This document shows, piece after piece, positions 26,812 through 36,802 of a DNA stretch of 64,000 bases (the first letter of the stretch is position 1; every line of letters starts with the position of its first letter). Origin of the DNA: Bacillus crepusculi (lineage in GTDB: Bacteria > Bacillota > Bacilli > Bacillales > Bacillaceae); the NCBI RefSeq assembly GCF_014764715.1, contig NZ_JACXXE010000004.1, positions 1 to 64,000 of the forward strand, written 5' to 3'. The position numbers were made by a program, and so were the translations under genes. The notes under the pieces are model-generated. The model was given only the letters and a program-made list of their open reading frames with translations. It was not told the DNA's origin and made no database searches.

Positions 26812-27993
26812 TTATAAAAAGCTTGGCCCACCTTGAAGCAGCGGATTACGCACATGAACCCTTTTGCCGTCCTCTTTATATACTCTTGGGACCCGGTGGC
26901 CAATCGAGCAAGTGACTTCATAGTTAATGGTTTCAAGCCTTTTAGCGATTTCATCAACTGATACCTTTTCTTCACCTTGTGAACCAATCAAAACGACTGG
27001 TTCGCCTGCTGAAATATGCTCTTTCAATTCGACCATAAATTGATCCATACATACCCTTCCAGCAATCTTGCGGCGCTTTCCGCCAACGAGCACTTCCGTT
27101 CCCGCCAGCTTCCTGATCCACCCGTCTGCATAGCCGACTGGAACCGTGCCGATCCATGTATCTTGATTGGCTGTATAGGTCGCTCCGTAGCTGACACTCT
27201 CACCCTTTTGTATGAGCTTTACATGTGCAAGCTTTGTATGAAGAGACATGGCTTCTTCCAGCTTGAAAGGCAATTCATCTTTGATTTCCTCTGACGGTGA
27301 CAGCCCGTACATACTGATACCGAAACGAACCATATTAAACAAAACGTCTTTAAACCTTAGACCTGCTGCACTGTTGGCGCAATGAACGAGCAGTTTGTCC
27401 GCACGGAGTGGCTGAAGCAGTGTTTGAAAGGTGCTGACCTGCATATCAAAGTAGTCCTCATCCTTTTCATCAGCTGTCGCAAAGTGAGTAAATACCCCTT
27501 CCAGCTGTAAATAAGAATGATCGCGGGCAAGCTCTTTCACTTCGCTTACTTGCTCTAATGTTTTCACACCTAAACGATTCATTCCGCTGTCAATTTTCAA
27601 ATGAAAACGAATGGGTTGTCCCGTCAATCCTTTCACTGCTTTGACTACATCTTTCAGCCACTCGATGGAGTACGCGGTCATGATGACGTTGTATCTAACG
27701 GCGACTTTGACATACTCTGGCGGTACTGCGCCGAGTACAAGAATCGGTGCTTTGATGCCTTGATTTCTTAAAGAAATAGCCTCATCTAAAAAGGCTACAG
27801 CTAACAAGTCTGCTCCAGCTTTGAGGGCTGCCCTTGCCACTTCAATATCTCCATGTCCATATGCATTGGCTTTCACAACAGCCATTAATTGAACGTTTTG
27901 ACCAATATGATCTTTCATATGTGAAACATTATGCTTGATTGCTGTTAAATCAATTTCTGCCCATGTGTCTCTATAAAAGGCATTTGTGTCCAT
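26812..27993 (-). CDS. alr: alanine racemase
   Basis: PLP enzyme converting L-Ala to D-Ala for peptidoglycan, 393 aa. The PLP Lys41 is in AVVKANAYGHG and the second catalytic Tyr in YGATYTANQ. Length close to B. subtilis Alr. Flanked by ydcC and ndoAI as in B. subtilis. Confidence 0.96.
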   Translation of the reverse strand: MDTNAFYRDTWAEIDLTAIKHNVSHMKDHIGQNVQLMAVVKANAYGHGDIEVARAALKAGADLLAVAFLDEAISLRNQGIKAPILVLGAVPPEYVKVAVRYNVIMTAYSIEWLKDVVKAVKGLTGQPIRFHLKIDSGMNRLGVKTLEQVSEVKELARDHSYLQLEGVFTHFATADEKDEDYFDMQVSTFQTLLQPLRADKLLVHCANSAAGLRFKDVLFNMVRFGISMYGLSPSEEIKDELPFKLEEAMSLHTKLAHVKLIQKGESVSYGATYTANQDTWIGTVPVGYADGWIRKLAGTEVLVGGKRRKIAGRVCMDQFMVELKEHISAGEPVVLIGSQGEEKVSVDEIAKRLETINYEVTCSIGHRVPRVYKEDGKRVHVRNPLLQGGPSFL

Positions 27994-28069
27994 CAGTCAC
28001 ACTTCCCTATTGAATGATTCAATACCTTCATTATGATACTAAAGATCAAGAATAATGTGAAACAAATCA

Positions 28070-28097
28070 AAAAAATCAGCCCTTACGCAGGGCTGAT
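28070..28097 (-). terminator. terminator of ydcC
   Basis: ATCAGCCC (28075-28082) pairs GGGCTGAT (28090-28097), with a T run on the minus strand. Confidence 0.85.
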
Positions 28098-28132
28098 GTA
28101 TCATTTTCAAGGCTCTCGCCTGAGATATTCAT

Positions 28133-29149
28133 TTATTTGGCTGATTGGCCTTCTACGCTTTTTGCAACCATTAAGAGCTCTTCCTTCGATAAATCACTTG
28201 AAGAAATTAAGTAGTCGACTCCGTCAGATGTCCACGAGAGAGATTGATCCGTTAAGACACCGACAGTCATGCCAAGGTCAACCGGCTCACCGTTCATTGT
28301 CACAGGTGTCGATGCTTCTGCCACTCTCGCTTTTTCCTGAATGAGTGTGAAAGATTTCTTCCCGCCATACGTGATCACATAACGTTTCCCCGCATCTGTT
28401 GTCATTTCTTTCTCTTCCATCTTCTTCACACCCTCTGGCATATCAACTGGCGTTTTCACTGCGAAGCTGTCAGATGGGTCTGCACTTGTGGTGACATCCA
28501 TTTGGGAGAGTGTCATGTTTTTCTTCTCATCAAATGCATCTTTGTCAAAGGTTTTATTGAATTCAAAGTGAGAGAATTCTACTTTCACCATTGGCTTTTT
28601 GTCGCTATCCAGCACTTTCACACTGGCAGGTGCCATTGTTTTTTTATGAAAGGTAATCTCTTGGGTAGGCAGCATTTGGTTGTGCTGATAATTGGTTTTG
28701 GTTTCGAACACATACTTTGAATCCTTCGCTTTGAACTGAGCTGCACTGTCATTTTTAATGTCTTTCACAAGTGACTCAAATAAATAGACCTGACTGCTAT
28801 TATTCGGCCAATCACTGTGAAAACGGAAGCTCTTGTTCAATGAAGGCGTCAGCACAAACACACCATTGCCATTTCTTAAAATGACTTGACTCTGATCCTT
28901 TTTCGGATTTTCTAAATAAACACGGTAAAGCTCCGGCTTCTTGTACCAAATTTCTACTTGATACTCCTGCGGATCATTTCCTGTCTCAATGGTCATTTTT
29001 GCTTTGGCTTTGTATGATGTCATTTCCTCTGCCTTTTTGTTTAAATCCCCAACGATATCCTGCTGAGATTTTTGACCGCATGCGGAGAGAATCAGTACAA
29101 AAAGGATCCCCGTTACAAGCAAAACAAAGCTTTTTCTCACCCTTTTCAA
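28133..29149 (-). CDS. ydcC: sporulation-related lipoprotein YdcC
   Basis: Predicted lipoprotein of 338 aa with a LolA/LolB-like fold region. Lipobox LSAC with Cys24. B. subtilis YdcC is expressed in the mother cell under sigma-E, and a good sigma-E promoter is visible at 29278-29306. Role unknown; the LolA-like fold suggests a hydrophobic ligand. Confidence 0.9.
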   Translation of the reverse strand: MKRVRKSFVLLVTGILFVLILSACGQKSQQDIVGDLNKKAEEMTSYKAKAKMTIETGNDPQEYQVEIWYKKPELYRVYLENPKKDQSQVILRNGNGVFVLTPSLNKSFRFHSDWPNNSSQVYLFESLVKDIKNDSAAQFKAKDSKYVFETKTNYQHNQMLPTQEITFHKKTMAPASVKVLDSDKKPMVKVEFSHFEFNKTFDKDAFDEKKNMTLSQMDVTTSADPSDSFAVKTPVDMPEGVKKMEEKEMTTDAGKRYVITYGGKKSFTLIQEKARVAEASTPVTMNGEPVDLGMTVGVLTDQSLSWTSDGVDYLISSSDLSKEELLMVAKSVEGQSAK

Positions 29150-29277
29150 CCCCTTCGTTAATTGTGTTAAAAGGAAGAAACCGCTTGTTTGACTTTAACA
29201 GTACGCCTCAAGAGTTAACTGCGTACCGCGAACCATCAAAGCCTGTTAGCAACTCGCCCTTCCTTATCGCACTACCC

Positions 29278-29306
29278 AATATATGAAGGGGGGACAAACA
29301 ATATGC
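29278..29306 (-). promoter_or_regulatory. sigma-E promoter of ydcC
   Basis: Minus strand GCATATT (29300-29306), 14-bp spacer, CATATATT (29278-29285). Fits the sigma-E consensus KMATATT-N14-CATACAHT with one mismatch in the -10. Leader of about 120 nt. Confidence 0.65.
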
Positions 29307-29309
29307 AGA

Positions 29310-29675
29310 CTAGCTTGACAACCTTTCGATTAAAACTTGTGCAGCAGCATATTCTTTCGTGTGGGTAATGGACACATGCACCTGGTCTCCCTTCGCTTTG
29401 TTGCTTTTGATGAAAGGTTTTCCATTATCATCTTTTTGTATCTCGATGTCCTGAAAGCTTAAATGCTGACCGATTCCCGTGCCATATGCTTTAGCAAAAG
29501 CTTCCTTTGCCGCGAAGCGCCCTGCCAAAAATTCCAGCTGCCTATTTTCACTTAGTGCGTAAAAGACGGTCTGTTCACTTAAAGTCAACATTCGTTCTGG
29601 TAAACGGGGCTGTCTACTGAGCACCTTTGACAGCCGGTCGATTTCTACAATATCAATACCAATTCCTTTGATCAT
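29310..29675 (-). CDS. acpS: holo-[acyl-carrier-protein] synthase
   Basis: Transfers 4'-phosphopantetheine from CoA to ACP, 121 aa. Metal-binding IGIDIVEIDR (Asp8) and GRFAAKEAFAKAYG (Glu58) are both present. Divergent from ydcA. Confidence 0.96.
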   Translation of the reverse strand: MIKGIGIDIVEIDRLSKVLSRQPRLPERMLTLSEQTVFYALSENRQLEFLAGRFAAKEAFAKAYGTGIGQHLSFQDIEIQKDDNGKPFIKSNKAKGDQVHVSITHTKEYAAAQVLIERLSS

Positions 29676-29769
29676 GAGGTACCTCCTATGATACTCGTAC
29701 TAATTTGGATGTTCGCTTCATAAACGTGTTACTATAAACTTACCATTATCTAGTTAAAAGGGGTTTGTT

Positions 29770-30375
29770 ATGTTTATTCGAACGGAGAGCTTTCAACAAT
29801 TTATTAGATCGTATCCTATCGTAACAGCGATCCTTGCATTACAAATAGGTCTGTGGCTTATATTTGCAATTCCTATCCCTATTATACAGCTTGGACAGGA
29901 CCATCTCGTCGGTTTCAATTATGGTGTAGCAGCAGGGGAATGGTGGCGGCTCGTCACACCTATTTTTCTTCACGGGAGTCTGACGCACATTTTATTTAAT
30001 TCTATGTCACTCTTTTTATTTGCTCCAGCGCTTGAGTTTATGCTTGGGAAGATACGGTTTCTCATCATTTATCTTGGTGCAGGGTTCATTGGCAATCTCG
30101 GAACCTATTGGGTAGAGCCTTTAGAGTATGTACATGTCGGCGCTTCTGGAGCCCTCTTTGGTTTGTTTGGTGTTTATCTATATCTTGTCCTGTTTAAACC
30201 GCACATGATGGACCGCGGCAATTCTCAGGTGATCTTAACGATTCTTGCAGTCTCTGTGATCATGACGTTCGTCAACTCAAACATCAATATCATGGCTCAC
30301 TTATTTGGATTGATAGGCGGTATGCTCCTAGCACCGATCACCCTCATCTTCCATTCCAAAAAAAGACGCTATTAA
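29770..30375 (+). CDS. ydcA: rhomboid family intramembrane serine protease (YdcA)
   Basis: A 201-aa membrane protein with about six TM helices. Rhomboid catalytic Ser in VGASGALFG and His in NIMAHLFGLIGG; HILFN matches the HxxxN signature. AAAAGGGG precedes the ATG. Substrates unknown. Confidence 0.9.
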   Translation: MFIRTESFQQFIRSYPIVTAILALQIGLWLIFAIPIPIIQLGQDHLVGFNYGVAAGEWWRLVTPIFLHGSLTHILFNSMSLFLFAPALEFMLGKIRFLIIYLGAGFIGNLGTYWVEPLEYVHVGASGALFGLFGVYLYLVLFKPHMMDRGNSQVILTILAVSVIMTFVNSNINIMAHLFGLIGGMLLAPITLIFHSKKRRY

Positions 30376-30380
30376 TCTCA

Positions 30381-30430
30381 TAAAAAATGTCGATCCTTCC
30401 TTTTGACAAGGAGGTGATCGACATTTTTTC
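30381..30430. terminator. bidirectional terminator between ydcA and ydbT
   Basis: AAAAAATGTCGATC (30382-30395) pairs GATCGACATTTTTT (30416-30429), with A and T runs for both directions. Confidence 0.88.
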
Positions 30431-30432
30431 GT

Positions 30433-31932
30433 TTAAGACGATTTGTTTTTTTCATAGGAATACCAATCAAATACACGTGCAGCCTCTTCCTCTTCTAGAT
30501 GATGCACACCAAAGGAATCAAGGAGGGCAGAGGATTTCACAAAGGTGTGGATACTCGCCACGCGGCCTTTCTTTTGGAAATAAGATTGGGTCATCGTATA
30601 GTTTTGCATTCGTTTTCTCAAGACAATTCCAGTGGTTTTGCTGATGCCTCTTGTCGTCAGCTGAATCAAAGGATCTTTGATCGTATAACCTGATTGTTTA
30701 TAGGCTAAGTACCCAAATAGCAAAGCAATCGGCAACGGAATGAGTGCCAAATAACCCCATGGCGGAAAACGGACAGATAGGATCACCCCTACGAGTAATG
30801 GAACAAATCCGTAAGAGATCAGGTATCGTTTGAGTGAACGCTTTGGCACCTTTTTCAGTTCAGCTTCCGGTGTCAAATGATAATGATCTGTAAATTGTGA
30901 CAGCAATTCATTGATTTTTTTCTTTCGAATCAGTGGAAATAAGACGGAAGAGGTTTCTTTGTCTGTAATAGAACCTCCTGCACTAACGAGCATCACCGTC
31001 GCAAATCCAAAAGGCTCACGGAGAATGTTTTCTTTGATTTTCACTGCTTGAATTCTCGCAAGCGGAATGGTCATTTGATGTCTCTCAATGAGTCCTCTTG
31101 TGATGATGATGTCATTCCCTCTTCGTTTTGCAGCAAAATTCGCATATTGGAGCGCTGTCACTCCAACACTAAGCATCCAAGCAATCAATACAGCAATAAA
31201 AATGAGGATCGCATAGATTTCAACACTCGCATGACTTAAGAAGGAAAACTGCTTGACGAACCCATCTAAAGGAAGTATTTCATCTATTTGTGTGTAAATG
31301 GCTAGACAACCCGATATAATCACACCAATGCCGCTTGAAGTCGTCGCCGTTAAAAGCAGCTCTGGTACCCCCATACGATAGGAGACACTGATTTCTTCCT
31401 TTACAGGCTTTTGTGCAGGGAGATGATCATGCGTCGCATCACCGGTTTCATCCGCCATTTCTTCTTGCTGCAAGCTTTCCTTCCGGTTGAAAATCGACTG
31501 TTTCAATTGTTCTGCTTCTGCTTTTGTAATCGCCGTCAGGCTCACCTCTGGACCATCCGTCCCGCCTGCCGTTTCAATTTGAACTCGCACCAAACCGAAA
31601 ATCCGCTGGAAGATGCCTTCACTTGTATTGACTGTTTGAATTCGTTCTAACGAGATATATTTTTTCTTTTTCGTGATGACACCCGATTCCACACGAAATT
31701 CATCGTCTTCCATCCGGTAGGTGAATCGTCTCCATGCTAATATGGTTAAAACAGCATTCCATAAAAGAAGCACACCGAGAATGATGAACGCATAAAAGCG
31801 AATACTTGAATTCGAGTTCACAAAAATAAGCACAAAAAAAGGGATAATGAAGTTTTTGATCATGGATACGGCATCTGATATAAAATCAATGAACATCGAG
31901 ATTGGATGTACACGTTTTGGTTCAGACATCAT
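30433..31932 (-). CDS. ydbT: PH-domain membrane protein YdbT
   Basis: A 499-aa membrane protein with several TM pairs and repeated bacterial PH (bPH2) domains, for example VESGVITKKKKYISLERIQT and IITRGLIERHQMTIPLARIQA. Overlaps ydbS by 11 bp. In B. subtilis YdbS/YdbT give resistance to some bacteriocin-like antibiotics (amylocyclicin); the function here is inferred from that. Confidence 0.88.
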   Translation of the reverse strand: MMSEPKRVHPISMFIDFISDAVSMIKNFIIPFFVLIFVNSNSSIRFYAFIILGVLLLWNAVLTILAWRRFTYRMEDDEFRVESGVITKKKKYISLERIQTVNTSEGIFQRIFGLVRVQIETAGGTDGPEVSLTAITKAEAEQLKQSIFNRKESLQQEEMADETGDATHDHLPAQKPVKEEISVSYRMGVPELLLTATTSSGIGVIISGCLAIYTQIDEILPLDGFVKQFSFLSHASVEIYAILIFIAVLIAWMLSVGVTALQYANFAAKRRGNDIIITRGLIERHQMTIPLARIQAVKIKENILREPFGFATVMLVSAGGSITDKETSSVLFPLIRKKKINELLSQFTDHYHLTPEAELKKVPKRSLKRYLISYGFVPLLVGVILSVRFPPWGYLALIPLPIALLFGYLAYKQSGYTIKDPLIQLTTRGISKTTGIVLRKRMQNYTMTQSYFQKKGRVASIHTFVKSSALLDSFGVHHLEEEEAARVFDWYSYEKNKSS

Positions 31933-32401
31933 CTTCTGTCACCCTTGCTAAACGAGATATGTAATCACGAAGCTCATCTGCCTCTTCTAATTCTAACGCT
32001 GGAATATCATGAACCGTAGCAGCAGTCGAAATTTGAACAGATGCCAAGCGGTAGCGCCTTAAAAGTGGTCCTTGGGATGTATCGACATGCTGGACACGCA
32101 CCATCGGCACAATCACGCGTGTAACGCGAATCAGCCCATGCTGTATTTCAATTTCATTTTCGAATACTTCGTAGCGCCAGATGTGATGTCGAATTTTTGG
32201 TATGAGCCAAATGCCAAAAATGACCTGTAAGATCCATAAACCGGCGAGGATGGCTCCAATCCAATATGGCCATTTAAAATAATAGCTAGCAATCACTACA
32301 CCCATGATGATGAGTAAGAAAATCAATGAGATAATTCCATTTTGAAGACGCCATACTTTTAATCCATTTAAACTAATTTGACGTTGCGGCTGTTTTCTCA
32401 C
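31922..32401 (-). CDS. ydbS: PH-domain membrane protein YdbS
   Basis: A 159-aa protein with two TM helices (about 25-65) followed by one bPH2 domain (IQHGLIRVTRVIVPMVRVQHV). Starts with GTG at 32401 behind GGGGGAAG. Operon partner of ydbT. Confidence 0.88.
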   Translation of the reverse strand: MRKQPQRQISLNGLKVWRLQNGIISLIFLLIIMGVVIASYYFKWPYWIGAILAGLWILQVIFGIWLIPKIRHHIWRYEVFENEIEIQHGLIRVTRVIVPMVRVQHVDTSQGPLLRRYRLASVQISTAATVHDIPALELEEADELRDYISRLARVTEDDV

Positions 32402-32475
32402 ATTCTTCCCCCATTCTCTTACTTTTCTATCAATATATTACGAAACAGGGCCTAAAAAGTTTCAATAAGCCTGTT

Positions 32476-32506
32476 AAAAAAAAGCGAACCCTGCAAAGGA
32501 TTCGCT
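32476..32506 (-). terminator. terminator of cshA
   Basis: AGCGAA (32483-32488) and TTCGCT (32501-32506) arms, T run on the minus strand. Confidence 0.75.
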
Positions 32507-32514
32507 CTTGTATG

Positions 32515-34005
32515 TTAGTTGTTATAAGATTTCTTTTGACGACGATCGCTAGAAGAACGATTGCGGTCATTTGATGAACGCTTTTTATCACCGTAAGATG
32601 AACGGCTTTTCCCGCGATAGCCGCCTCCGCCCGCGCCTTCTCTACGTTTAGAAGAGCTGCGGTTGTTACGATTGCGTTTTGAAATCATTGGTGCTTCATC
32701 TGTCAAACGAACAGGCGTTGCATCTGGCTCTTTTGTCATCATTTTGATGGCAGCCGCAACCACTGTGACAGAATCATGATCTTCTAGCAATTCAGCAGCA
32801 GCTGTCATGTAGAAGTTTAAGTTGTTTTCACTGATGATCGTGCGTAGACGGTCAACTGTTACTTGCTGTTGTCCTTCAATAGCCTCATCTAGAGTTGGCT
32901 CTTTCATACGATCCATTTTACGTTTTGTCGTTTGCTCAATCGCACGAAGCATATCTTTTTCACGTGGTGTGATAAATGTAATCGCCATACCTGTACGCCC
33001 AGCACGGCCAGTACGTCCAATACGGTGAACATAGCTTTCTGGATCTTGCGGCACGTCGAAGTTATACACGTGTGTCACGCCAGAGATATCAAGTCCACGT
33101 GCTGCAACGTCTGTTGCCACAAGCACATCGATTGAACCTTCTTTGAATTTGCGAAGCGCAACCATACGTTTCGCTTGAGTGAGGTCACCATGAATTCCTT
33201 CAGCTGTATAACCTCTAAGGTTAAGCGCTTCTGTCAATTCGTCAACACGGCGTTTCGTACGACCGAAGACAATTGAAAGCTCAGGTGATTGAATGTCAAG
33301 AAGACGTGTCAAAGTATCAAACTTCTTACGTTCGTGAATATCCAAATAGAACTGTTGAATATTAGATACTGTCATTTCTTTTGCTTTTACTTTTACATGC
33401 TCTGGGTTTGTCATGAAACGTTCTGCAATACGCTTAATTGGTGCAGGCATTGTCGCAGAGAATAAAAGTGTTTGGTGTTCACTTGGTACATTTGAAAGGA
33501 TCGATTCAATGTCTTCAATGAAACCCATGTTTAGCATTTCGTCTGCTTCATCAAGCACAACTGTTTCAACATTTTGAAGACGCATTGTACGACGGTTAAT
33601 GTGATCGAGTAAACGTCCTGGAGTCCCTACGATGATATGAGGATTCTTTTTGAGCGAACGGATTTGGCGGCCGATATCTTGTCCACCGTAAATCGGAAGA
33701 ACGCGCGCACGCTTGTCTTGGCCAATTTTGTATAGCTCTTCAGATACTTGAATGGCTAATTCTCTTGTTGGCGCAATAATAATCGCTTGGATATTAGGAG
33801 ACGCTGGGTCGATTTTTTCAACCAGAGGAATACCAAATGCTGCTGTTTTTCCTGTTCCTGTTTGTGCTTGTCCGATGACATCTTTATTCTGAAGACCGAG
33901 AGGAATCGTTTCTGCTTGAATCGGTGTTGCTTCTTCAAATCCCATGCGGTTAATAGCTTTCATGAGACTTTCGCTTAATTGAAAATCTTGAAACGTTATA
34001 GTCAA
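32515..34005 (-). CDS. cshA: DEAD-box RNA helicase CshA
   Basis: ATP-dependent RNA helicase of the degradosome and of ribosome assembly, 496 aa. Motif I AQTGTGKT, motif II DEAD, motif III SAT and motif [12 protein letters not shown], then a basic Arg/Ser/Gly-rich tail. I start at TTG 34005, which has AGAAGGAG upstream and begins like B. subtilis CshA (TITFQDF); the open frame to 34056 runs over the leader hairpin. Confidence 0.95.
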   Translation of the reverse strand: MTITFQDFQLSESLMKAINRMGFEEATPIQAETIPLGLQNKDVIGQAQTGTGKTAAFGIPLVEKIDPASPNIQAIIIAPTRELAIQVSEELYKIGQDKRARVLPIYGGQDIGRQIRSLKKNPHIIVGTPGRLLDHINRRTMRLQNVETVVLDEADEMLNMGFIEDIESILSNVPSEHQTLLFSATMPAPIKRIAERFMTNPEHVKVKAKEMTVSNIQQFYLDIHERKKFDTLTRLLDIQSPELSIVFGRTKRRVDELTEALNLRGYTAEGIHGDLTQAKRMVALRKFKEGSIDVLVATDVAARGLDISGVTHVYNFDVPQDPESYVHRIGRTGRAGRTGMAITFITPREKDMLRAIEQTTKRKMDRMKEPTLDEAIEGQQQVTVDRLRTIISENNLNFYMTAAAELLEDHDSVTVVAAAIKMMTKEPDATPVRLTDEAPMISKRNRNNRSSSKRREGAGGGGYRGKSRSSYGDKKRSSNDRNRSSSDRRQKKSYNN

Positions 34006-34057
34006 ATTATTCAAACTCCTTCTAATTGCTGTTTCAGTAATCTCGTGAATGATCATT

Positions 34058-34084
34058 AAAAACTGCCCTTTCCTGAAAGGACAG
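34058..34084 (-). promoter_or_regulatory. terminator-like hairpin in the cshA leader
   Basis: CTGCCCTTTC (34063-34072) and GAAAGGACAG (34075-34084) form a stem with one mismatch, followed by five T on the minus strand. It lies between TATAAT-like boxes (34090-34125) and the cshA start, so it may attenuate cshA or stabilise its 5' end. Confidence 0.45.
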
Positions 34085-34170
34085 GTCCATTATATACAAA
34101 GCCCGAATTACCCTACATTATATCTTACCATTACACTATTTGTTTTTCAACAAGACAGAAATGGATATAT

Positions 34171-34509
34171 CTACTGCTCCACAATGACAGATTCACCTTC
34201 ACTTTGATCTCCGTCCATCCATTTCCACTTTTCAAACAGTTGAATTTTTCCGTTATCCAGCTGCTTCGGTGTGGAATCACAGGACCCGCTTCTCATGCTA
34301 CCGTCCTTGCTCACATGGTGGTATCTAAAATGAAGTGTTCCATCCTCTTTCACTGTTCCTACAAGTACGCCAGATACAATACTGCCGCCTTGATATGTGC
34401 CCGTTAAAATATTCCCGTCCTGACGATATTGAAATATGGTTCCTGCCGATACTTCCCCATTACTCGAATTAGACTGCGGGATAAAGGTTTTTCCGTCATA
34501 TTGAAACAA
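34171..34509 (-). CDS. hypothetical protein, beta-rich
   Basis: About 112 aa, start TTG 34509 chosen because AAGGTGG is 9 nt upstream; TTG 34518 is too close to it. The chain has repeating short strands (GTIFQYRQDGNILTGTYQGG, VSGVLVGTVKEDGTLHFRYHHV) as in small beta-barrel or lipocalin-like proteins. Similar proteins are sometimes labelled N-acetylglutamate synthase, which nothing here supports. No TM segments or signal. Confidence 0.65.
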   Translation of the reverse strand: MFQYDGKTFIPQSNSSNGEVSAGTIFQYRQDGNILTGTYQGGSIVSGVLVGTVKEDGTLHFRYHHVSKDGSMRSGSCDSTPKQLDNGKIQLFEKWKWMDGDQSEGESVIVEQ

Positions 34510-34636
34510 ACGAATCAACCACCTTTTCTTTCCTATTATAACATAGGCTTGTCACTGATTCGACAAAAATGTTGTAGATTTTAACAAGTGGGATTCATTT
34601 TATATTAGTTTAGCCACATTTTCGCTTTTCTATATA

Positions 34637-35329
34637 TTAAATTGTTTTTTTTAGAAATTGTTCGACTTTCTCAAACAATTGCTGTGCACATGGCTCATGA
34701 CAAACATGATGTTTACAGTCGGGTAAATAAAACATTTCTTTCTGGCGAGACGGAATTTTATGATAAATAAATTCTGCGCTAGAAGCGGGAACAATCCCAT
34801 CACTTTCCCCTTGAACAATTAAGACGGGCAGATGAAGCTTCTCAAGGGAGCTCTTCGTTTGCTTTACCAGCTTCATAAATTCTAAAGCAGCTGATAGCGG
34901 CGTGCTCGTTAGCTTATGACGATACCGATCATATAAAGGATTGGAATCAATCAATCCAGACAAAGATTCCTTCACCATCTGCCTTGTGTCTTGAATCATC
35001 TGTTTTGGGTTCACATATTTTGCTGCAGCACTTAAAAGAACAAGGCGAGCAACCGGATACTTCGCAGCTAAGTATGAGGCAATCATGCCGCCCATTGAAA
35101 AGCCGACCAAATAAATGGTGTCACATGTTCGGTAGAGGGATAGGAGTTCTAGTTCAGCTGTCGCGATCCATTCTTGATAAAGAATGCCTTTTAACTGAAG
35201 CTCTTCCCCATGCCCTGGAAGCGTGATAGACTGCACATTCCAATCTGTCGTCTGCTTTAAGTGCTGCGCCAGCGGTTCTACCTCATAAGGGGCCCCAGTA
35301 AAACCGTGTATACATAGACAGCCAATCAT
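34637..35329 (-). CDS. carboxylesterase, monoacylglycerol-lipase type
   Basis: A 230-aa serine hydrolase similar to the Est30/YvaK carboxylesterases. CIHGFTGAPYEVEPLAQHL opening, nucleophile GFSMGG, and catalytic His in DCKHHVCHE. Start ATG 35329 has AAGGTG upstream. It lies just after murF on the same strand and may be cotranscribed with it. B. subtilis has no such gene between murF and cshA as I recall. Confidence 0.85.
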   Translation of the reverse strand: MIGCLCIHGFTGAPYEVEPLAQHLKQTTDWNVQSITLPGHGEELQLKGILYQEWIATAELELLSLYRTCDTIYLVGFSMGGMIASYLAAKYPVARLVLLSAAAKYVNPKQMIQDTRQMVKESLSGLIDSNPLYDRYRHKLTSTPLSAALEFMKLVKQTKSSLEKLHLPVLIVQGESDGIVPASSAEFIYHKIPSRQKEMFYLPDCKHHVCHEPCAQQLFEKVEQFLKKTI

Positions 35330-35356
35330 TCTGTCACCTTCTTTGCCGCTCACTTT

Positions 35357-36721
35357 TTATAGTGCAGTAATGACCTCTTCTAATCTCATGCCGCGTGAGG
35401 CTTTGACAAGAACAACATCGTCAGGCCCTGCCACTTCAGCTAATTTTTTCTTCAGTTCCTCTTTGTCCATATATGAGAATACGCGCGCGTCTCCAAATGC
35501 TTTCTTCGCTCCTTCAGCAATGAATGCACCTAGACGTCCATACGTCATGACATGGTCGATAAACTCAGGCTTAATGTATTCGCCTAGTTCATAATGATAC
35601 GTTTCTTCTTCGCTGCCCATCTCAAGCATATCACCAAGCACTAGAATGCGATTAGCGAAGCCGTCCATATCTCCCACAAGATCGATCGCTGCTTTCATTG
35701 AAGTAGGACTTGCATTATACGCATCGTTTATGACCGTAATTCCTTTATCTGTTGTAAACAGCTCAAGACGCATCCCCGTCAATTTCGTTTGCATCAATCC
35801 TTGGGCGATTTGTCTTTCATTCAGCCCAAAATGCTGACCAATAGCAATAGCAGCAAGCGCATTCTTCACATTATGTTTCCCTAATACAGGAATAAGAAAC
35901 GCCTGAGCGTATCCTTCGACTTGAAATTCAGTTCCTTCTGCAAGCTGATTGATGTGATTCACTCTGATATCACAGTCCTCTGCTTCTCCAAAGGTTTTCA
36001 TGTTGTGAGTCAGTGCATTCGCTCTTTCACGAAGTAAGGGCTCATCTCCTAAATAAAAAAAGACACCATCCTCTTTTAACCCTTTTGTAATCTCACATTT
36101 TGCATCGGCAATGGCTTCTCTTGAGCCTAAATCTTGCATATGAGATTCTCCGACATTGGTAATAACTGCTGCATCAGGCTCAGCGAGATTTGATAAAAAC
36201 TCGATCTCTCCTTTTGCACTCATGCCCATCTCCAAAACAGCGATCTCCGTTCCTTCTGGCATCGCAAGAATGGTAAGCGGAAGACCGATATGATTATTAA
36301 AATTGCCATTTGTTTTATGGACTTGATACGCCGTTTGTAAGACAGAATGAATCATGTCTTTCGTTGTTGTTTTCCCATTACTTCCTGTAATACCGACAAC
36401 ACGAGGATTTTCTTCTTTCAAGTATGCTTTCGCCAGCTGTTGGAGTGCACCCAGTGTATCCTCTACGAAAATGACTGGAACGTCTTCTGGTGGATTGCCT
36501 TCTTTTTGATTCCAAAGAACAGCCGCAGCTCCAAGCTCCACGGCTTTTGAAGCAAATGTGTGACCATTAAAATGTTCTCCAATAAGCGGGATAAACAATG
36601 CGCCTTTTGATACGTTTCGTGTATCTGTTGTCACTCCGTGAATTTGCTCTTCGCCAAAAGCTTGATTAGATAGTGTTCCACCAGCCATTTGGGCGATTTG
36701 TTTCACTGTACGTTTGATCAT
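35357..36721 (-). CDS. murF: UDP-MurNAc-tripeptide--D-Ala-D-Ala ligase
   Basis: Adds D-Ala-D-Ala to the peptidoglycan precursor, 454 aa. ATP motif GITGSNGKTTTKDM near residue 110, then the Mur ligase central and C-terminal domains (NDAYNASPTSMKAA). It follows ddl on the same strand. Confidence 0.96.
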   Translation of the reverse strand: MIKRTVKQIAQMAGGTLSNQAFGEEQIHGVTTDTRNVSKGALFIPLIGEHFNGHTFASKAVELGAAAVLWNQKEGNPPEDVPVIFVEDTLGALQQLAKAYLKEENPRVVGITGSNGKTTTKDMIHSVLQTAYQVHKTNGNFNNHIGLPLTILAMPEGTEIAVLEMGMSAKGEIEFLSNLAEPDAAVITNVGESHMQDLGSREAIADAKCEITKGLKEDGVFFYLGDEPLLRERANALTHNMKTFGEAEDCDIRVNHINQLAEGTEFQVEGYAQAFLIPVLGKHNVKNALAAIAIGQHFGLNERQIAQGLMQTKLTGMRLELFTTDKGITVINDAYNASPTSMKAAIDLVGDMDGFANRILVLGDMLEMGSEEETYHYELGEYIKPEFIDHVMTYGRLGAFIAEGAKKAFGDARVFSYMDKEELKKKLAEVAGPDDVVLVKASRGMRLEEVITAL

Positions 36722-36758
36722 GATTTTTCGCCTCTCTTTCTCATTTCACGTTTGAAGG

Positions 36759-36788
36759 AAAAGAGACACTACCTGTAGGATAGTGTCT
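36759..36788 (-). terminator. hairpin between ddl and murF
   Basis: AGACACTA (36764-36771) pairs TAGTGTCT (36781-36788), followed on the minus strand by CTCTTTT. It may lower murF transcription relative to ddl. Confidence 0.6.
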
Positions 36789-36802
36789 ACTTGTTGCTCA
36801 CA

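Noticed and set aside
26625..26987. 120-aa ORF on the minus strand overlapping the end of alr
   Set aside because: It reads alr in another frame and then runs through the alr terminator; no start site.
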